Shown here: piece by piece, positions 1 to 5,229 of the stretch
Layout of the letters: each line of letters begins with the position of its first letter
Position numbering within the stretch: position 1 is the first letter of the stretch
Source of the DNA: JALYOK01 sp031419835
Lineage (GTDB): Bacteria; Pseudomonadota; Gammaproteobacteria; Burkholderiales; JALYOK01
Assembly: GCA_031419835.1 (NCBI GenBank)
Contig: JANOLP010000048.1
Span: 1 to 7,187, forward strand
Direction: 5' to 3'
DNA: 7,187 bases
Notes under the pieces: model-generated
The model's input: the letters and a program-made list of their open reading frames with translations, nothing else
The model's database searches: none
What the model was told of the DNA's origin: nothing
Position numbers and translations under genes: made by a program

Positions 1-331
1 TTCCCCGCACACGCGGGGATGAACCGATGACATACAATCCCCGCATAATTCAACGCCAGCGTTCCCCGCACACGCGGGGATGAACCGATGGAACCGCAGC
101 GATCAGCCCATCGTTTGCTGCGTTCCCCGCACACGCGGGGATGAACCGGCCTCGACGGATGAAAAAGCACACGCGCTACAGCGTTCCCCGCACACGCGGG
201 GATGAACCGAACGTTTTCCTGCCTGAACGCGGCCGGCGCTGGCGTTCCCCGCACACGCGGGGATGAACCGATCGTGCTACCCGCCGTCCTCCTTCTCGGG
301 TGGCGTTCCCTGCGCTCAGATGCGGCTTTTG
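1..331 (+). CRISPR. Type I-E CRISPR array, trailer end, 5 repeats with 5 spacers and a decayed last repeat
   Basis: Identical 29-nt repeats lie at 59-87, 120-148, 181-209 and 242-270; 1-26 is the same repeat cut by the window edge, and 303-331 is a degenerate copy. The period is exactly 61 nt, giving 32-nt spacers at 27-58, 88-119, 149-180, 210-241 and 271-302. Each repeat holds a 6-bp hairpin, CCCCGC/GCGGGG around an ACAC loop, and ends in ATGAACCG, the counterpart of the AUAAACCG 5' handle of E. coli type I-E crRNA. The 29+32 geometry and this handle are typical of type I-E (Cascade/Cas3). By the same convention the array is transcribed on the plus strand, with its leader and newest spacers left of the window. 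The decayed right-hand repeat agrees with this being the old, trailer end. No cas gene is in the window. I cannot assign targets to the spacers. Confidence 0.97.
303..331 (+). repeat. Degenerate terminal CRISPR repeat
   Basis: This segment sits exactly one 61-nt period after the last intact repeat. Its first 11 bases match the repeat except for one C-to-T change, while the rest, including the right stem arm and the ATGAACCG handle, has decayed. A degenerate last repeat is common at the end distal to the leader. The hairpin cannot form here, so it probably does not give a normal Cas6e processing site. Confidence 0.85.
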
Positions 332-346
332 CCTACGGCGAGCGCG

Positions 347-1072
347 TCACTTTTTCTTCAAGCGAATCGGCATCATGGCGTTCGGGTCGCCAACATTGCT
401 CAACGATCCGTCATCGTTGGCGGCGAGCGCGAGATCTACTCCGTCAAAGGTCACGCTCACGCCCTGCGCGCTTTGCTTGTAAGTACACGGCCCGGTCATC
501 GGGCCGAAGGAGATGTAGCACTTGCTGGCTGCCTGAAACTCCAACTTCACCGTGCCGTCGGCGTTTTCCCAGTTGCCTGGCAGCTTTATGGCGGGATTCG
601 CCGCGGCCGAGCTTGCTGCGGGCGCGGGTTTCTCCGCGTTAGCCGGCGCCGCGCTTGGGGTGCCGGTGCGCAGATCCTTGCACTCAACCCAGCCGATGGT
701 GGTCGCGCTGGGTGTCTTGACTTGGCACCAACTGCCGTTGACTTTGACCACGCTGCCCCGTTCTACGATGTGCGCATCGATCCAGCTTACCGCCGCGCCA
801 ACCGGGATCGATGCGTTGGGCGTGCCGGCCTTTTGCACCAGACGCAGCTTCTGCGTGTTGACTGGAATCTCTTTTCCGGTCGGTATCCGGATGACGACAT
901 AACCGCTGGCATCCGGGCCGACAACGATTTCCGCCAATGTTGGTCCAAGTCCGCTGACGACCTCCACAAGATCGCCCACCTGGGCCGTTTGTGATTTAGC
1001 TGGAGGGGCGACGGCAATGAGCGTTATGCCGAACATTGCGGTGATGATAGAATTTCTACGGGCGTTGTTCAC
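347..1072 (-). CDS. Secreted protein of unknown function, SH3-like N-terminal part and four cysteines
   Basis: The predicted product has 241 residues. I chose the GTG at 1070-1072 because AGGAG (1080-1084) lies 7 nt upstream and the protein then opens with a Sec signal peptide: basic N-terminus (R5, R6), hydrophobic stretch 8-22, and likely cleavage near A25 or S27. An ATG 25 codons further upstream is in frame but lacks this logic and would overlap the proposed promoter. Residues 31-80 and 90-137 look like two small beta-rich, possibly SH3b-like units. A low-complexity Ala/Pro linker spans about 138-162. The last 75 residues form another beta-rich unit. Four cysteines (C116, C131, C185, C196) fall into two close pairs that could form disulfides in the periplasm or outside the cell. 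No catalytic motif was seen and I do not recognise the family. The gene ends 15 bp from the end of the CRISPR array and converges on it. Confidence 0.8.
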   Translation of the reverse strand: MNNARRNSIITAMFGITLIAVAPPAKSQTAQVGDLVEVVSGLGPTLAEIVVGPDASGYVVIRIPTGKEIPVNTQKLRLVQKAGTPNASIPVGAAVSWIDAHIVERGSVVKVNGSWCQVKTPSATTIGWVECKDLRTGTPSAAPANAEKPAPAASSAAANPAIKLPGNWENADGTVKLEFQAASKCYISFGPMTGPCTYKQSAQGVSVTFDGVDLALAANDDGSLSNVGDPNAMMPIRLKKK

Positions 1073-1079
1073 AGTTGTT

Positions 1080-1084
1080 CTCCT
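1080..1084 (-). promoter_or_regulatory. Ribosome binding site that fixes the GTG start of the secreted protein
   Basis: On the minus strand AGGAG lies 7 nt before the GTG at 1072. It is the only strong Shine-Dalgarno sequence near the 5' end of this reading frame and supports the shorter start. Confidence 0.7.
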
Positions 1085-1149
1085 GCACAAGGATGCTGGT
1101 TGCCTGAAAGTGCTGAGCGAGAAAGAGCTAACGGTTTTTGCTGGCATTT

Positions 1150-1178
1150 ACTGTATTCCTGGCCGATCAATGGGTCAA
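1150..1178 (-). promoter_or_regulatory. Likely sigma70 promoter of the secreted-protein gene
   Basis: On the minus strand TTGACC (1173-1178) and TACAGT (1150-1155) are separated by exactly 17 bp. The start of transcription would fall near 1143, giving a leader of about 70 nt before the GTG at 1072. The -35 is good and the -10 matches the consensus at four of six positions. A second candidate lies upstream at 1205-1233. Confidence 0.5.
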
Positions 1179-1204
1179 TCGATCGCCGCTTTTCGCCCAT
1201 CATT

Positions 1205-1233
1205 AATCTATCGCGAAGCTGGTTAAGCGTCAA
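1205..1233 (-). promoter_or_regulatory. Second candidate sigma70 promoter upstream of the secreted-protein gene
   Basis: On the minus strand TTGACG (1228-1233) and TAGATT (1205-1210) are again 17 bp apart. It would act in tandem with, or instead of, the promoter at 1150-1178. The -10 is weak, so this is the less certain of the two. Confidence 0.3.
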
Positions 1234-2056
1234 TCGTCATCGCTGGCGGGAGCAGCTGGATTCTCCGGCGGATCCTCACGCGGATCGGCGCGACAAGCTG
1301 GCTAAACGCGTTTCTCGCACCGAGCCTACTCTATTAACACTCCGCACATTGCTGACATGGGCAAAATTTGGAAGCCGCCATTTGCGAAGGTCGGCTTGAG
1401 GGCGTTTCGAAAATTTATTCAGTTTCGCGGATCGTCGCATTCATTCGGCCACAGGACGGAAGGTGGGCACGTCAAAATCGTCGGCACAAAGCCGACATTG
1501 AAGTCCGACGTTAAAGCTTGGCAAGTCGATGGGCAAAAGGCAAGGCCCCCTTGGTTTACAGACTTAGCAAAAATCCAACCGATTGACTGTGAGCTAGGAG
1601 GGGGATAGATTGCGGGTTAGTGAAAAACGGTGCTTGAAAACCCTATACTCCAGATCGAACCGGATTGGGACATATCAGCCCAAACAGCACCCGACGACAG
1701 GTCGATCAGCGCACAGATTGGTGTGAACGGGCAAACCGGCGATCCAGACGCGCTGCGGATGAGCCTGTGCGAGGCTCAAAAGCTCGGGCGACAGGGGAAT
1801 CATGGCCCTGCGACGCCCAGTGATCGCGCCGACGCGCGCAATCTGGAGATTTCGAGGAGCGTCACGGATGTGCCACATTGGCTCGTGTGGTTAAATGTCC
1901 TATCCCCCCGACCTGTCTAACCAGCCAACTCGATTCGCTGTTGCCGCTGCGCAAGGACTTGCTAACCAGATCGCGCAGTAAGGGGACGTGGCCGCGCCGA
2001 GCGCCTACGACTATCTCTCCCGCTGGGTGCGTTGAGTCTGCGCGGGTTTGGTCGAA
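1234..2056. other. Gene-poor stretch, nothing convincing
   Basis: Several open frames of 60-100 codons occur on both strands, but none has a ribosome binding site joined to a plausible start, and none gives a product I recognise. The longest, 1630-1920 on the plus strand, lacks hydrophobic-core patterning and a Shine-Dalgarno sequence. No tRNA, terminator hairpin or clear repeat was found. The stretch may be decayed coding or mobile DNA. Confidence 0.5.
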
Positions 2057-2647
2057 TTAGCCGTGCAAAGTCCGCTTATGACGGCTGTAACCAAAACTCA
2101 CGAGGCCCAAACCTAAAAGAGAAAGCGTCGAGGGAAGGGGGACCCACTGCGATACACCGATGATTTGGCCTTGGAAGGTAACGATTTCGGCGCCAATGAA
2201 GTCCGGCCCACCGCCAGGATCGTGGAACGAAGCAGTTACATGATATTCCCCCGGGGCAAAACGCTTGACGATAACTGATCCTCCCTCGGACACGGCCCGC
2301 ATCACCTCCACTACCATGGGCTGGGGATCCTCTTCAATCGTCGCCCACGAGTAAACTTGCCTCTTATATCGATCCTCACGCTCTTGTGCCCGTGTCTCAT
2401 CGTCAGCCGAAAATCCGGCCCCTGCATCGTCAGACGAAATCGTATGTGACTGGTCGTCGTAACTAAACGTCCATCCCGTGATGTCGGCCGGTGTTAGGAG
2501 ACCTACTACTCCATTGGTTGTAATCGTCCCGAAAATAGTATGTGCGCCGTCCGTTATCGTAATATCGAACGTTATAGGCATAGCGTTTCCATACGACGAT
2601 ACTAAACAGAGGAGCATCGCTGCCAATCCTGAAATTCGTTTCTTCAT
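2057..2647 (-). CDS. PEP-CTERM sorting-domain protein (exosortase substrate)
   Basis: The product has 196 residues. It begins with a signal peptide (K2, K3, R4, then a hydrophobic run, cleavage probably after A22). It ends with a PEP-CTERM-type tail: V169-P170-L171-P172, a hydrophobic span at about 174-187, and a basic end with R189, K191 and R192. In this family the tail is recognised by exosortase (EpsH/XrtA type), which moves the mature protein to the cell surface or exopolysaccharide matrix. The body, with a G-T-I-T-T-N-G segment near 40-46 and a W-x-F-S-Y segment near 59-63, resembles the beta-sandwich start of many PEP-CTERM proteins. A highly charged insert rich in Asp, Glu and Arg lies at about 80-96. 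The ATG at 2645-2647 was chosen because it gives the signal peptide; upstream in-frame codons lie across the promoter. A weak AGGGA lies about 10 nt before the ATG. No exosortase or polysaccharide gene is in the window, so it is an orphan substrate here. Confidence 0.88.
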   Translation of the reverse strand: MKKRISGLAAMLLCLVSSYGNAMPITFDITITDGAHTIFGTITTNGVVGLLTPADITGWTFSYDDQSHTISSDDAGAGFSADDETRAQEREDRYKRQVYSWATIEEDPQPMVVEVMRAVSEGGSVIVKRFAPGEYHVTASFHDPGGGPDFIGAEIVTFQGQIIGVSQWVPLPSTLSLLGLGLVSFGYSRHKRTLHG

Positions 2648-2717
2648 GACCGTTTTGTCCCTATTAGTGGAAACCCGGGAGGATAGGCATTTCAAAGCAC
2701 CTTTTCCCCCGCCCACA

Positions 2718-2746
2718 ACTATATTGCCGTCTCTGCAAGTAGTCAA
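2718..2746 (-). promoter_or_regulatory. Strong sigma70 promoter of the PEP-CTERM gene
   Basis: On the minus strand TTGACT (2741-2746) and TATAGT (2718-2723) are exactly 17 bp apart, five of six matches to consensus in each hexamer. Transcription would start near 2711, leaving a leader of about 64 nt. Many PEP-CTERM genes are driven by sigma54 with PrsK/PrsR; this one looks sigma70-dependent. Confidence 0.7.
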
Positions 2747-2803
2747 TCGTCTTCGTGCAAATCGGTGTGCCTGGCAGATCTTTCTGGCGTTGCTAATTTT
2801 CCG

Positions 2804-2815
2804 TGTTTGCAAACA
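2804..2815. promoter_or_regulatory. 12-bp perfect palindrome, possible operator
   Basis: TGTTTGCAAACA is a perfect palindrome about 58 bp upstream of the -35 of the PEP-CTERM promoter, a reasonable place for an activator or repressor site. The regulator is unknown. Confidence 0.3.
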
Positions 2816-2902
2816 TCAGCACAGCAGGACCGCATTAAATAGTTATAGAAATCCGCTGGCCGCGCCACCTGCTCGATGCGGTAACGTGCCTCAAATATGC
2901 GT

Positions 2903-2914
2903 GAACAATTGTTC
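2903..2914. promoter_or_regulatory. 12-bp perfect palindrome, possible operator
   Basis: GAACAATTGTTC is a perfect palindrome in the middle of the gap. No promoter lies close to it, so a role is speculative. Confidence 0.2.
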
Positions 2915-3177
2915 GTCCTTGGGTTAACCGGAGATCAATTTTCGTTTTGTGCGCCGCCGCACAATTTCACGATTTCTATCGCGCTTCGGTGCCAGGTCCG
3001 TGACGGGTCTCCCTTCATTCTCATGATATTGGTGCATATTCTCACTGAATTGGCGCTTCGACAGCAGGTTTCGAACAAAGCTAAACGAAAGCGTGAGTCG
3101 ACAATGCCGCGCCACACTAAAAGCCGACATCTCGTTGTGCGTTGCATGGCCCAAGTCATTTCTCGGCTGCCGACCCA

Positions 3178-4302
3178 CTAAAAATACGGATCATCGAATG
3201 CCCTCATCCGCGATTGGCGCTGAATCGCTTTGAGCCACAGCTTGATCATTTTGATGTCGTTGAACATTTGTAGATCGTGTTCGATATCGCGATTCGACTG
3301 CTGCGTCGTAACGATGTCCCGGACCAGATCGCGCAGGATCGCGCTCGGCGAAATGTCTACGAACGGCGGCAGACCATACTGCGCCCGGAATTGATCTTCT
3401 ACATGCAGGATTTCTTGCTCCAATTCCGCGAGCTGATCCTTGAGAATCTTGTTGTAGTGTTTTAGTCGGTCTTCGCTAATGCTATTGAGCGCAAACTGAT
3501 CAATGTGTTCCAACTCCAGCTGCAGCTCGAGCAATTGCAGCAGGTTGTTCTTGTCATAGGCCTGGTTCACCCGTTGCATCAACGCGGTTTTGCGATCGCG
3601 CTCGGCCGGATCGGTTTCCCGGTCGGGATGCAGCGCGCTGACCAATTTGCGGTAGACCTCGCGGATGGATTGGCTCAGTTGCCGTTGTTGCGTGTGTTGC
3701 CGGGCTTCTTGGGCGAGTTGTTTGGCCGACTTGGCGCGTTTGGTACGGCGGTCTTCATGGGCCTGTCGCTCAGCGGCGAATTCTGCTTGGCGATCCTGGA
3801 TTTTTTCCTGGGCGCGGGCGAAGAATTCGTCGGGCGAGCTTAAGTCCAACTCGTCGCCCAGATCCAGGCCCAATGCATCTTCCAGCATATCTTGCACGCC
3901 TTTGAGATTCGCCGCTTCGTTTCTGTCGTAATCTGATTGGCTGTAGCAGTTGTAAATCCGTTTCATCTCGGCGTCATTGCGGGCCGCGACCAACTCACCG
4001 GCCAACTCGGTGATGACCTCAGCAATGGTACGTCGTTCGGTTTTGGTGAAGCCCTTTTGATCGTAGGCCCCATCCAGGCAAACCACCAATTTGACGCGCA
4101 AGTCGGCCGAGGCCTCGATCAGCGGCACCCAGTCGCTGAGGTATTTTTGATGGTAGGGTGGCATCGCGCTTTCCCATGCGGCGAGGCGCGCGCGCTTTTT
4201 CTCGATCTGCTTAATCAGGGTATTGAATGCCGTTTGTCCTTTGGACAGCGCAGCTTGGTGAGGGCGGGCGGCGATGCTGACGGTTTTGTTCGATTTGCTC
4301 AT
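3178..4302 (-). CDS. J-domain protein, third gene of the higBA operon
   Basis: The product has 374 residues. A J-domain-like segment spans about 209-262 and carries the diagnostic H225-P226-D227 followed by R228, which in J-domain proteins stimulates the ATPase of Hsp70 (DnaK). Before it lies a charged, probably coiled-coil helix (about 158-208, rich in Glu, Arg, Gln, Ala). A second predicted coiled coil follows at 275-305. The first 150 residues are helical and unrecognised. There is no Gly/Phe region and no CxxCxGxG zinc motif, so it is not a classical DnaJ but a stand-alone, specialised co-chaperone. The chosen ATG begins 25 nt after the higA stop; an upstream in-frame ATG would overlap higA. 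No strong Shine-Dalgarno was seen, so translation may be coupled to higA. Sharing the higBA promoter suggests a job linked to the antitoxin, but this is inferred. An unrelated cargo gene is the alternative. Confidence 0.85.
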   Translation of the reverse strand: MSKSNKTVSIAARPHQAALSKGQTAFNTLIKQIEKKRARLAAWESAMPPYHQKYLSDWVPLIEASADLRVKLVVCLDGAYDQKGFTKTERRTIAEVITELAGELVAARNDAEMKRIYNCYSQSDYDRNEAANLKGVQDMLEDALGLDLGDELDLSSPDEFFARAQEKIQDRQAEFAAERQAHEDRRTKRAKSAKQLAQEARQHTQQRQLSQSIREVYRKLVSALHPDRETDPAERDRKTALMQRVNQAYDKNNLLQLLELQLELEHIDQFALNSISEDRLKHYNKILKDQLAELEQEILHVEDQFRAQYGLPPFVDISPSAILRDLVRDIVTTQQSNRDIEHDLQMFNDIKMIKLWLKAIQRQSRMRAFDDPYF

Positions 4303-4327
4303 GAGCGAATAGCGTCGGTCGTGATGA

Positions 4328-4618
4328 CTAGGCCGCCCGTGGAATTCGCGGCAGTACATCTGCGAGATGATCGCGCGCGCGCTCTAAGTCATAGTGCGAT
4401 TGGAGATTCATCCAGCTTTGTGCATCGGTGCCAAAGTAGGCGGCGAGCCGAACCGCCGTATCCGCTGTAATGCCACGCTTCCCGCGCACGATCTCGCCGA
4501 TGCGAATCGCCGTGATGCCGACATCCTTTGCCAGTCGGTAGGCGGTGACGCCGAGTGGTGCCATGAAGTCGTCTTTCAGGACTTCGCCGGGATGGATCGG
4601 ATTCATTCGCTTTGCCAT
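4328..4618 (-). CDS. higA: HigA-family antitoxin, XRE-type helix-turn-helix
   Basis: The product has 96 residues. The N-terminal H-P-G-E-V-L (9-14), the helix-turn-helix at about 24-58 (A-Y-R-L-A-K, then I-G-E-I-V-R-G-K-R), and the A-V-R-L-A-A-Y-F-G-T segment followed by S-W-M-N-L-Q are hallmarks of HigA/VapI antitoxins. HigA neutralises HigB by direct binding and, alone or in complex, represses its own operon. The start is supported by AGGAG at 4625-4629, 6 nt upstream, which overlaps the TAG stop of higB; this points to coupled translation. Gene order is toxin first, as usual for higBA. The likely DNA target is the CGATA/TATCG cluster in front of higB. Confidence 0.95.
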   Translation of the reverse strand: MAKRMNPIHPGEVLKDDFMAPLGVTAYRLAKDVGITAIRIGEIVRGKRGITADTAVRLAAYFGTDAQSWMNLQSHYDLERARDHLADVLPRIPRAA

Positions 4619-4627
4619 AACGTGCTC

Positions 4628-4906
4628 CTAGTGATAATCCACGATTTCGACGTCATACGCCTCGGCGTCTCGCCACACAAAACACAGCCGCCATTGATCG
4701 TTAATGCGGATGCTGTGTTGGCCCAGCCGATCACCCTTCAGCGCTTCCAAGTGATTGCCGGGCGGCACACGCAAAAAATCAAAGGTTGTGGCGGCATGTA
4801 ACTGCACCAGTTTTCGCAAGGCGACATGTTCAAACGCCTTGAACCGCTTCACGCTGTGGCGCTCGAACAGTGTCTGCGTATCGGCGCATTTAAACGTCTG
4901 GATCAT
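4628..4906 (-). CDS. higB: HigB-family toxin, ribosome-dependent mRNA endonuclease
   Basis: The product has 92 residues, the usual length. It has the RelE/HigB fold signature of the GraT-like branch: P-P-G-N-H-L-E-A-L-K-G-D-R (48-60), S-I-R-I-N-D-Q-W-R (65-73), and a C-terminal D90-Y91-H92. From memory, the equivalent C-terminal residues act in Proteus vulgaris HigB, while its His54 aligns here with E54, with H52 two residues away, as in the GraT-like clade. HigB enzymes cut mRNA on translating ribosomes and slow growth when the antitoxin is lost. The M-I-Q-T-F start fits the family. There is no Shine-Dalgarno, and the proposed promoter puts transcription start at or next to the ATG, so the message is probably leaderless. 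higA begins 9 nt after this gene ends. Confidence 0.95.
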   Translation of the reverse strand: MIQTFKCADTQTLFERHSVKRFKAFEHVALRKLVQLHAATTFDFLRVPPGNHLEALKGDRLGQHSIRINDQWRLCFVWRDAEAYDVEIVDYH

Positions 4907-4911
4907 GCTAA

Positions 4912-4940
4912 ATAATATCGATAAACGATACTATCGTCAA
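4912..4940 (-). promoter_or_regulatory. higBA promoter
   Basis: On the minus strand TTGACG (4935-4940) and TATTAT (4912-4917) are separated by exactly 17 bp. Transcription would start about 4905, that is at the ATG of higB (4904-4906), so the transcript is predicted to be leaderless or nearly so. The downstream J-domain gene has no clear promoter of its own and probably depends on this one. Confidence 0.75.
4916..4937. promoter_or_regulatory. Probable HigA operator inside the higBA promoter
   Basis: Three half-sites lie in alternating orientation: TATCG (4916-4920), CGATA (4926-4930) and TATCG (4932-4936). The last two form the palindrome ACGATA-C-TATCGT (4925-4937). Together they fill the spacer and touch both promoter hexamers, so bound HigA would block RNA polymerase. 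HigA autorepression through palindromes is known in the family; this site is inferred from position and symmetry. Confidence 0.6.
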
Positions 4941-4948
4941 TCACGGCA

Positions 4949-5077
4949 TCAAAACCAATTCAACGCACGTCGGTTCCGGTGTTTCCCGTAAACCCGCACC
5001 TCGCCCCGTGCCTGTCCCCAGAACTTCTGCATCGCCTGATGCCGTCGCTTGTTGTCGATTCTCCTAATGGTGGTCAC
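4949..5077 (-). CDS. Possible small ORF, 42 residues, related to a second copy beyond the ATPase gene
   Basis: A GTG at 5075-5077 opens a 42-residue frame ending just upstream of the higBA -35. It is very basic, with the segment A-M-Q-K-F-W-G-Q-A-R-G-E-V-R-V-Y-G-K in the middle. An AGGAG lies upstream, but 13 nt from the GTG, which is long. The same peptide pattern recurs in diverged form near 6522-6597. It may be a small expressed gene, or more likely the coding relic of a dispersed repeat, since the nucleotide sequences match too. Confidence 0.25.
   Translation of the reverse strand: MTTIRRIDNKRRHQAMQKFWGQARGEVRVYGKHRNRRALNWF
4979..5047 (-). repeat. Diverged direct repeat, copy A, left of the ATPase gene
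   Basis: This segment matches 6522-6597 in the same orientation with substitutions and small indels. Shared words include TTCCCGTAAA, CACCTC, CCCCG, then TTCT-GCAT-GCCTGA. It contains GTGCCTGTCCCCA (5008-5020), a word I associate with dispersed repeats and IS-linked debris in proteobacteria; this association is from memory. Together the two copies bracket the ATPase gene. Confidence 0.6.
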
Positions 5078-5226
5078 AAAACCGCAAGTTCTCCTTTTTC
5101 GTGTCAGTCAATCTCGGTGAAGAAAAGCGCCCTCCGCGCTATGGTTTATATCTCGCGTCATTGAGACTCTGTTACTGACGCGATGTAGGAACACTTCTGA
5201 CACGAATTAGGAGAATCGACCACAAC
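5051..5226. repeat. 176-bp inverted-repeat element between the small ORF and the ATPase gene
   Basis: GTCGATTCTCCTAAT (5054-5068) is exactly inverted at 5206-5220. A second, overlapping pair is formed by 5089-5107 and 5197-5215, where 17 of 19 positions are complementary. The right arm can thus pair with two left-hand partners. The loops are long (81-137 nt), so it is unlikely to be a simple terminator. Nested terminal repeats around a short non-coding core fit a MITE-like or IS-end remnant. It ends 3 bp beyond the ATPase stop codon and overlaps the 5' end of the small ORF at 4949-5077. Confidence 0.6.
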
Positions 5227-5229
5227 CGT

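Larger units (their letters stand above)
2747..3177. other. Intergenic gap with two palindromes, no gene
   Basis: Between the PEP-CTERM promoter and the end of the J-domain gene, the open frames on both strands lack start signals and recognisable products. The only structure seen is two 12-bp palindromes, listed separately. No clear terminator hairpin with a U-run follows the J-domain gene. Confidence 0.5.

Noticed and set aside
202..994. Long plus-strand frames (202-642, 263-994, 552-902)
   Set aside because: They run through CRISPR repeats or oppose the secreted-protein gene, whose signal peptide, start signals and composition are far better.
1596..1914. Near-inverted AGGAGGGGGATAG (1596-1608) and CTATCCCCCCGACCT (1900-1914) as ends of a ~320-bp element
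   Set aside because: Only 9 bases match without a gap, both are G/C runs, and no further similarity extends outward or inward.
1630..1920. 96-codon plus-strand frame in the gene-poor stretch
   Set aside because: No Shine-Dalgarno sequence, no promoter, no recognisable motif; length alone is not persuasive at this base composition.
3505..3931. Plus-strand frames opposite the J-domain gene (3505-3843, 3665-3931)
   Set aside because: They are antisense shadows with biased composition; the minus-strand frame has the HPD motif and coherent coiled coils.
4957..4966. Ten bases shared between the first CRISPR spacer and the higBA upstream region (AATTCAACGC)
   Set aside because: The match stops at ten bases and is expected by chance; it is not evidence of self-targeting.
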